NCBI GenBank assembly: GCA_050480705.1
Contig: JBJHAX010000027.1
Coordinates: 1-28,085 of the forward strand
Reading direction: 5' to 3'
DNA: 28,085 bases
Source: JBJHAX01 sp050480705
Lineage (GTDB): Bacteria > Actinomycetota > Nitriliruptoria > Nitriliruptorales > Nitriliruptoraceae
Part shown: in pieces, positions 23,118 through 28,085 of the stretch
Numbering within the stretch: the first letter of the stretch is position 1
Layout of the letters: every line of letters begins with the position of its first letter
Program-made: the position numbers and the translations under genes
Notes under the pieces: model-generated
Databases searched by the model: none
Told to the model about the DNA's origin: nothing
The model's input: the letters and a program-made list of their open reading frames with translations, nothing else

Positions 23118-23657
23118 TCACTTCTCGCAGCGGTCGAGGATGCGCGTGACCGTCAGCCAGGTTCGTGACGTGATCGCCTTGCCGAGTTCGCGTTCGAGCC
23201 AGGCCATCGCGTCCGGCGTCTGGCTGGTTGTCGTGTCGGAGACGGAGAACAGCTCGCGGTCGGTGGCCGCGACCACCTCGAAGCCCGGACCGAGCGGAGC
23301 GCTCGGCGTCGCGACCGGCTGATCTGCCTGGTGCTTGAGGAATGTCACGAGCAGGTAGGTGCCTTTGCCGTGCTCGCGATCACCGAACGGCGCCAAATCC
23401 CGCAGCGCCACCAGCTGCTCGTAGGTCCGCACGATGGTGGTGCTGGCGAATCCGAGTCGTTGCAGCCAGGCTGCCTGAAGTTCCTCCTCGAGCGCGGCCG
23501 TGTCGGTGGTGTCGGCGTCGAAGATGACGTTGCCGCTGGAGACGACTGTGGCGACGTTGCGCAGCCCGAGCGCGTCGCACACCTCGCGCAGCCGCACGTT
23601 TCGCATGCGTGGGTCGACCGGCGCGATACCTCGCAGCAGTGCGACGTAGCGGGTCAC
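23118..23657 (-). CDS. DUF1697 family protein
   Basis: About 179 residues from GTG 23657; the frame is also open to ATG 23690. The start VTRYVALLRGI and the segment NVATVVSSGNVIFDAD (34-49) are the conserved DUF1697 pattern (the family often reads LLRGINVGG and ISGNVVF), and the C-terminal half continues with the family-like TWLTVTRILD. DUF1697 proteins are small soluble alpha/beta proteins of unknown function. It is last in a same-strand series after the ABC permease gene (gap 127 nt), so co-transcription is uncertain. Confidence 0.85.
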   Translation of the reverse strand: MTRYVALLRGIAPVDPRMRNVRLREVCDALGLRNVATVVSSGNVIFDADTTDTAALEEELQAAWLQRLGFASTTIVRTYEQLVALRDLAPFGDREHGKGTYLLVTFLKHQADQPVATPSAPLGPGFEVVAATDRELFSVSDTTTSQTPDAMAWLERELGKAITSRTWLTVTRILDRCEK

Positions 23658-23783
23658 CCGGTCACCGTCCGGCCGACGCTGAACGCCCATGGTGGACGGT
23701 GCCTTGTCGGGTGGCGGCCGCGTCCGCGCATGGACGTGTGAGCGGGGCGCACGGCTGCGGGCCGGGGCCGGTCGGGATGCCGG

Positions 23784-24557
23784 TCACGTATCCGCCACCT
23801 TCACGTCGGCGAACCGGAACCGCCAGGCCGCAAGCAGGACAGCACCCAGCGCGAAGGCGCCCAGCATCGCCAGTGGCAGCGTGACTTCGGTCAGCTGTGC
23901 CCCTTCCAGGAACACCGAACGGTAGCCGCGCAGTGACCAGTAGGCGGGGGACGCGGGGGCGACGACCTGCGCCCAGCCGGGCAGGGCGTCGATGGGGGCC
24001 AGCGCGCCGCCAAGGCCGGCGAACACCATCCCGCCGAGGTTTCCGGCCACCATCATCTGGCTCAGCGTGCGGCACAGCGCGACCAGTGCCATGGCGATCG
24101 CGGTGATGGCGGTGACCGTGCCGACCGTGAGCGCCGCCAGCGCAGGAAACGATGCGGGCCGCGGCAGGCCGAGCGCGACGAATCCGACGGTGAACAGGAC
24201 AGCGAGCTGGGCCAGGATCACGATGAAGCTGGGTGCGGCCTTGCCGACCAGCACCTCGAGGCGCCCTGCAGGTGAGACGAGCAGCCGCGTCCAGGTGCCC
24301 CAGCCGTGCTCGCGGTAGAAGGCGGAACCGAGGAATCCGACCCCGAAGAACCCGAACAGGATCGCCATGCCGGGCACGACCTGTTCTGCGCCGGTCGTGC
24401 CGGCGAACCCGGCGGCGCCGAGCACGGCTGCGCTCGAGGGCTTGAGGAACGCCATCATCACGATCGGCAGCAGCAGCAGCGTGACGATCGGGGCGGGGTC
24501 GGTGAGCAGCAGCGCCAGATTGTGGCGCACGAGCACGGTGCTACGCGACGGCGACAT
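23784..24557 (-). CDS. ABC-2 type transporter permease
   Basis: A 257-residue membrane protein with about six hydrophobic helices (a start near residue 20, then about 58, 100, 130, 165 and 225). It ends in the short Ala/Leu-rich cytoplasmic tail ADVKVADT. The residue pattern PASPAYWSLRGYRS between helices is typical of ABC-2 permeases. The ATG at 24557 has an AGGA site and overlaps the ATPase stop (24541-24557), showing a coupled pair. It would form the channel of an exporter driven by the ATPase below; substrate probably a drug, lipid or peptide, not deducible. Confidence 0.9.
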   Translation of the reverse strand: MSPSRSTVLVRHNLALLLTDPAPIVTLLLLPIVMMAFLKPSSAAVLGAAGFAGTTGAEQVVPGMAILFGFFGVGFLGSAFYREHGWGTWTRLLVSPAGRLEVLVGKAAPSFIVILAQLAVLFTVGFVALGLPRPASFPALAALTVGTVTAITAIAMALVALCRTLSQMMVAGNLGGMVFAGLGGALAPIDALPGWAQVVAPASPAYWSLRGYRSVFLEGAQLTEVTLPLAMLGAFALGAVLLAAWRFRFADVKVADT

Positions 24558-25512
24558 CGGGGATCCTTTCCTGTGCAGCGGCTGGTACGGCCGGCGGGCT
24601 GGTGGCTGAGGCTGCAGGTTCGACCTTGCGCCTGCCGGTGAGCGCCAGGTAGGCGCGTTCGAGGCTGGGCTGGACGAACTCGATCGCCTGGAGGCGGTCG
24701 GTTGCGTCACCGAGCGCACCCAGCGCCGCCGCGACGGTCGCGGATGGCGCCTCGGTGGTGCAGGTGGCCAGCTCCCCGTCGACGTCCCAGCCGCGAAGGG
24801 CCGGCGTCGGTCCGGAGAAGCGCAGCTGCACGGCGCTGTGGGCGTGGGCCCGGATCAGCCCGTCGACGGTGTCGCGCGCGATGACCCGGCCCTGTTCGAG
24901 GACCGCGACCGACGCGCCGAGCGCCTCGACCTCGGGCAGGTAGTGGGTCGCGTAGCAGACCGCGCAGCCCTCGGCGGCGAGCTCTCGGACCACCTCGAGC
25001 AGCTGGGCGCGGCTGTGCACGTCGGCGCCGACGGTGGGCTCGTCGAGGAACAGCAGCCGCGGGCGGTGCAGCAGCGCGATGCCGGTGTGCAGCCGACGCT
25101 GCTGGCCGCCGGACAGCTCGCCTGCCGGGCGCGCCATGAGTTCGGTGAGGCCCAGCGCCTCGGCCACCTCGCCGACGCGGGAAGCCAGCCGGGCTCCTCG
25201 AAGGCCGCCGAGCTCGCCGAAGAACCGGAGGTTGTCGCGCACCCGCAGCGGCGGGTACAGCCCCAGCTCCTGGGGGGCCAGCCCGAGCCGCGCGCGGACC
25301 CGCTCCGGGGACCGCGCCGCGTCGATGCCGTCCACCGTCACACTGCCCGCATCGGGGCGCAGCAGGCCGACGACGATCGACACCAGCGTGGTCTTGCCGG
25401 CACCGTTGTGGCCGAGCAGGCCCACGATCTCCCCGGCGGCGATGTCGAGGTCGACGCCGCGCAGGGCGTGGACCGCCCCGAACCGCTTCTCCAACCCGCG
25501 GATCTCCAACAT
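24541..25512 (-). CDS. ABC transporter ATPase, DrrA-like exporter type
   Basis: A 323-residue nucleotide-binding subunit. Motifs in order: Walker A GHNGAGKTT (34-42), Q loop APQELGLYPP (Gln81), signature LSGGQQRR (133-140), Walker B LLFLDEPT (153-160) and H loop ATHYLPE (His190). A C-terminal domain of about 100 residues (VQLRFSGPTPALRG onward) resembles the extra domain of DrrA-type drug-export ATPases. ATG 25512 has GAGGAGG upstream. The permease gene overlaps its 3' end, and a rhodanese gene ends 75 nt upstream on the same strand. Efflux of a hydrophobic compound is the likely role; the extra C-terminal domain in such proteins contributes to specificity or coupling. Confidence 0.94.
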   Translation of the reverse strand: MLEIRGLEKRFGAVHALRGVDLDIAAGEIVGLLGHNGAGKTTLVSIVVGLLRPDAGSVTVDGIDAARSPERVRARLGLAPQELGLYPPLRVRDNLRFFGELGGLRGARLASRVGEVAEALGLTELMARPAGELSGGQQRRLHTGIALLHRPRLLFLDEPTVGADVHSRAQLLEVVRELAAEGCAVCYATHYLPEVEALGASVAVLEQGRVIARDTVDGLIRAHAHSAVQLRFSGPTPALRGWDVDGELATCTTEAPSATVAAALGALGDATDRLQAIEFVQPSLERAYLALTGRRKVEPAASATSPPAVPAAAQERIPDVAVA

Positions 25513-25587
25513 TGCGGTGTGCCTCCTCGTCGTGGCGCTTCTCGCCGTGTCGTTGGTTGTCTGAACTGCCGGGTGAGGCGGTTCGGG

Positions 25588-25920
25588 TCAGGTGCGGTCG
25601 GGATCGCGGGTGCCCTCGATGCTGCCGCCGGCGGCGAGCCATGCTTCGAGCCCGCCGGCGTACCAGGCGACGTCGGCGAAGCCGCGCCGGGACAGTTCGG
25701 TGGCGAGCCTTCGGCTGGTGCGGCAGGTGGCGTCGAGGCCGTAGACCACGATGGTGTCGTCGGGACGCAGGAACGCGGCGGCCTGGTCGGCATCTGTCAC
25801 GGCGAGTGCTCCGGGGATGTGGGCGTTGCGGAAAGGTGCGGCGTCGGCCGCGTGCACGAGCCACAGCCGCTGGCCTGCGGCGATGCGTGCACGCAACTGG
25901 GCGGTGTCGATGGTGGTCAC
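25588..25920 (-). CDS. rhodanese-like protein lacking the usual active-site Cys
   Basis: A 110-residue single-domain rhodanese fold. The recognisable parts are the N-terminal helix MTTIDTAQLRARI, HIPGALA (34-40), VVYGLDATCRTSR (58-70) and the C-terminal AWYAGGLEAW (85-94). In its tandem partner the corresponding loop begins VVYCSGPAC; here the first Cys (position 61) is Gly while the second Cys (66) is kept. The usual persulfide-carrying Cys is therefore absent unless Cys66 substitutes. GTG 25920 overlaps the TGA of the partner (GTGA, 25917-25920). Length and fold elements are normal. It may be a regulatory or scaffolding partner of the active rhodanese. Confidence 0.88.
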   Translation of the reverse strand: MTTIDTAQLRARIAAGQRLWLVHAADAAPFRNAHIPGALAVTDADQAAAFLRPDDTIVVYGLDATCRTSRRLATELSRRGFADVAWYAGGLEAWLAAGGSIEGTRDPDRT

Positions 25921-26255
25921 GCGGCGACGGGCTCGTGGCCGTGCGTCGTGGCCAGCGGCAGGCCGGCGGCGTCCCAGTCCTCGAGCCCGCCGACGTAGCG
26001 GCGTACGTCGCGGTAGCCGCGTGCGGTGAGGATCCGCTGCGCCCAGGCGCTCGCCTGGCAGGCCGGACCGGAGCAGTACACGACGATCGGCTCGTCGGGG
26101 TCGAGACCGTCGAAGGCCCCGTCGACGTCTGCGAAGGTCTCCGAACCGGGGATGTGGGCCTGGGCGAACCGGCGGGGGCCGAGCGCCATGACGATCCGGA
26201 CGGGCTGGTCGGTGGTCAGCATGGTGTGCAGGTCGTGGCGGTCGATCGTGTCCAT
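25917..26255 (-). CDS. rhodanese-like sulfurtransferase
   Basis: A 112-residue single-domain rhodanese. HIPGSETFADVDGAF (34-48) and the active-site loop VVYCSGPACQAS (58-69) with catalytic Cys61 and a second Cys66 are present, followed by YVGGLEDWDAAG. It should transfer sulfane sulfur to a thiol or cyanide-type acceptor in the cytoplasm. ATG 26255 has AAGGAG upstream. It is the first gene of a same-strand run (rhodanese, degenerate rhodanese, ABC ATPase, permease), with 4-nt overlap to the second rhodanese and 75 nt from that to the ATPase. A link between sulfur transfer and export is a possible but unproven context. Confidence 0.9.
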   Translation of the reverse strand: MDTIDRHDLHTMLTTDQPVRIVMALGPRRFAQAHIPGSETFADVDGAFDGLDPDEPIVVYCSGPACQASAWAQRILTARGYRDVRRYVGGLEDWDAAGLPLATTHGHEPVAA

Positions 26256-26361
26256 CGGGGTCTCCTTCGCGTGTGGCGAGGTCGGTGATGGGACCGTGCA
26301 GGTGGCCTCTGCCGTGGCGCTGCGGTGGCGCTGTCGCGGCCACCAGCGCGCCGGCAGCGGT

Positions 26362-26374
26362 TAGGGTCCGGGCC
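26362..26374 (+). promoter_or_regulatory. putative leaderless promoter -10 of the BTAD regulator gene
   Basis: TAGGGT (26362-26367, TANNNT) lies 7 nt before ATG 26375, with no ribosome site between, so the message is probably leaderless. The same arrangement occurs at 1130-1141. Confidence 0.4.
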
Positions 26375-28085
26375 ATGGACTTCGGCATCCTCGGCCCGCT
26401 CGAGGTCACTGACGGCGACGAGGGCGTCGCGGTCCCCGGCGCGAGACAGCGCGTGCTTCTGGCCGCGTTGGTGCTGCACGCCGGCGAGGTCGTGTCGGTC
26501 GACCGGCTGGTGGACACGATCTGGGGTGACGACCCGCCGGCGAATCCGAAGAACGCGCTGCAGTCACAGATCTCGCAGCTGCGCCGGCACCTGCACGATC
26601 AGAACCAGCAGCTCGTCGTGTCGCAGACGCCGGGGTACGTGCTGCGGGTCGACCCTGACCGTGTTGACGCGGCACGGTTCGAAGCGCTCGTGCGCCAGGG
26701 CCGCCAGGCGTTGCTCGCCGGCGACGGCGAGCGGGCCGTCGAGCAGCTGACGGCCGCACTCGCGCTGTGGCGCGGCCCGCCGCTGGCCGAATTCGCAGGC
26801 CGGGAGTTCGCCGACGTCGCCGCAGCGCGGCTGGAGGAACTGCGGCTCGGCGCCGTCGAGGACCGCATCGATGCCGACCTGCAGGCCGGGCGCCATCGTG
26901 ATCTGGTCGCCGACCTCGAACAGCTGGTCGTCGACCATCCGCTACGTGAGCGGCTGCGCGGCCAACTGATGCTGGCCCTGGCCCGCGCCGGCCGGCAGGC
27001 CGACGCGCTGGAGGTGTTCCACGACACCCGCCGGGTGCTCGACGAGGAACTGGGCATCGACCCGGGCCGCGAACTGGTGTCGCTGTACGAGCTGCTGCTG
27101 CGGCAGGAGGACGAACCACCGACCGCAGCCGTCGCCGCGCACAGCCCGGCTGCGCCGGCAGTGCTGCCGAGCGCTCTTCCGCGACCGCTGTCGAGCTTCG
27201 TCGGCCGCGACGACGACCTCGATCGGATCGTCGCGTTGCTGGGCACCGCCCGGCTGGTGACCCTGACCGGACCGGGTGGGGTCGGCAAGACGCGCCTGGC
27301 GCTCGAGGCTGCATGCCAAACGGCCGACGACGGCCCGGCGGCAGATGGGGCTTGGCTGGTCGAACTCGCCGGGCTCGAGGATCCGGACCTGCTCGCCGAC
27401 ACCGTCGCGGAGACCCTGGGGCTGGCCGACGAGGCCGGGTTGACCGGCGCCGCATCTGCGGCCGGCGATGCGCACCCACGCGTGACGGCGGCGCTGGCCG
27501 GCCGCACGGCCCTGCTCGTCCTCGACAACTGCGAGCACCTCATCGACGCCGCCGCAGCCTTCGTCCGTGAACTGCTGGGCGCGGCCGACGAGCTGACCGT
27601 GCTGTGCACCAGCCGCGAAGCGCTGGGCATCACGGGCGAGACGGTGTGGTCCGTGCCGTCGCTGGCGCTGCCGCCGCCCGACGAGGAGGTCGAGGCCGAC
27701 GGCCTTGCCCGGTGGGGAGCCACGGCGCTGTTCATCGACCGGGCACAAGGGGCGGACGCAGCATTCGAGATCGACGAGGGCGACGCGCGAGCCGTCGTGG
27801 AGGTGTGCCGGCGGCTCGACGGCATACCTCTCGCGCTGGAACTCGCCGCAGCCCGGGTCCGCACACTCGGGGTCAGGGAGCTGGCTGCGAGGCTCGACGA
27901 CCGGTTCGGGGTGCTCACCGGCGGAGACCGCACGGCGCAGCCGCGCCAGCAGACGTTGCAGGCGGTGATCGCCTGGAGCTGGGATCTCCTCGATGGCCGC
28001 GCACGCACGCTGTTCCGGCGGTTGGCGGTGTTCGCCGGAAGCGCCTCCCTGGACGCGATCGAGCAGGTCTGCAGCGATCCGCACG
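26375..28085 (+). CDS. BTAD/AfsR-type regulator with NB-ARC ATPase, 3' end beyond window
   Basis: An open frame of 570 codons from ATG 26375 to the right edge without a stop, so the C-terminus is missing. Domain order: OmpR/SARP-like winged helix (about 1-92; LGPLEV, then RLVDTIWGDDPP and GYVLRV), bacterial transcriptional activator domain (about 99-245; FEALV, LWRGPPLAEF and LDEELGIDPG), a Pro/Ala linker, then an NB-ARC-like ATPase with Walker A GPGGVGKT (299-306), Walker B ALLVLDNCEH (379-388), CTSRE sensor and GIPLALELAAARV. TPR or other repeats would be expected after the window edge. Such regulators control secondary metabolism or nutrient responses through ATP-driven activation. The start fits a leaderless promoter. 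It is divergent from the rhodanese/ABC run, which is a possible target. Confidence 0.95.
   Translation, partial: MDFGILGPLEVTDGDEGVAVPGARQRVLLAALVLHAGEVVSVDRLVDTIWGDDPPANPKNALQSQISQLRRHLHDQNQQLVVSQTPGYVLRVDPDRVDAARFEALVRQGRQALLAGDGERAVEQLTAALALWRGPPLAEFAGREFADVAAARLEELRLGAVEDRIDADLQAGRHRDLVADLEQLVVDHPLRERLRGQLMLALARAGRQADALEVFHDTRRVLDEELGIDPGRELVSLYELLLRQEDEPPTAAVAAHSPAAPAVLPSALPRPLSSFVGRDDDLDRIVALLGTARLVTLTGPGGVGKTRLALEAACQTADDGPAADGAWLVELAGLEDPDLLADTVAETLGLADEAGLTGAASAAGDAHPRVTAALAGRTALLVLDNCEHLIDAAAAFVRELLGAADELTVLCTSREALGITGETVWSVPSLALPPPDEEVEADGLARWGATALFIDRAQGADAAFEIDEGDARAVVEVCRRLDGIPLALELAAARVRTLGVRELAARLDDRFGVLTGGDRTAQPRQQTLQAVIAWSWDLLDGRARTLFRRLAVFAGSASLDAIEQVCSDPH

Noticed and set aside
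24541..24719. Longer start for the ABC permease (to 24719)
   Set aside because: The extra 54 residues are Ser/Arg/Pro-rich and lie inside the ATPase coding sequence; ATG 24557 has a ribosome site.
26599..28008. Long minus-strand frame opposite the BTAD regulator
   Set aside because: The Ser/Ala/Arg-rich translation is a typical antisense shadow of a GC-rich gene; the plus strand contains P-loop and BTAD motifs.

Overview
The window is high-GC DNA (roughly two thirds G+C by eye) with dense genes on both strands, many GTG starts, 4-nt stop/start overlaps and some probably leaderless promoters. The gene content points to the Actinomycetota: a GAF-ANTAR regulator, a BTAD/AfsR-type ATPase regulator, a PPOX-fold (probably F420-linked) oxidoreductase, a NarL two-component pair, a DrrAB-like ABC exporter and a HipBA module. 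No rRNA, tRNA, CRISPR array, transposase or integrase was seen, so genus cannot be given. It reads as an accessory or chromosomal 'stress and small-molecule' region rather than a housekeeping block.

Layout. 1-2832: two coupled membrane proteins on the minus strand (one running off the window, one BphX-like), divergent from a LuxR-type regulator overlapping a four-helix membrane protein. 2833-3263: no convincing gene. 3264-3926: cupredoxin lipoprotein plus a small TM/coiled-coil protein. 4084-7297 (minus): FAD monooxygenase, then a coupled sensor kinase/response regulator pair. 7634-8893: Fic protein with a C-terminal winged helix, preceded by a near-ideal AT-rich palindrome. 8919-11216: PPOX-type oxidoreductase divergent from an operon of NADPH-FMN reductase, a broken MFS exporter remnant and a MarR regulator. 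11312-13366 (minus): small membrane protein, VOC protein, Smr-domain protein, imine-reductase-like dehydrogenase. 13716-15073: HipB-HipA toxin-antitoxin pair, convergent with an HNH endonuclease (15128-16327). 16503-17452: a small ORF coupled to a CPBP intramembrane protease. 17775-19733: AraC-GyrI regulator and glutaminase. 19836-21435 (minus): GAF-ANTAR regulator and alpha/beta hydrolase, divergent from a GAF-EAL c-di-GMP phosphodiesterase (21726-23042). 23118-26255 (minus): tandem rhodaneses, ABC ATPase, ABC permease, DUF1697 protein. 26375-28085: start of a large BTAD/NB-ARC regulator leaving the window.

How they fit together. Several units are small self-regulated modules: LuxR with a 14-bp palindrome over its putative -35, Fic with an operator-like palindrome over its -10, HipB with an inverted repeat bracketing its promoter, and MarR with a half-site shared with the promoter of its operon. 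The points most worth a second look are a 16-nt hairpin motif shared between two distant sites (1092-1107 and 16587-16602), a small ORF fused by GTGA overlap to the CPBP protease, a rhodanese pair in which the second copy has lost the usual active-site cysteine, the decayed MFS exporter inside an otherwise intact operon, and an 11-nt HipB-type half-site that recurs upstream of the cupredoxin gene. No single clearly new multi-gene system could be demonstrated from the sequence alone.
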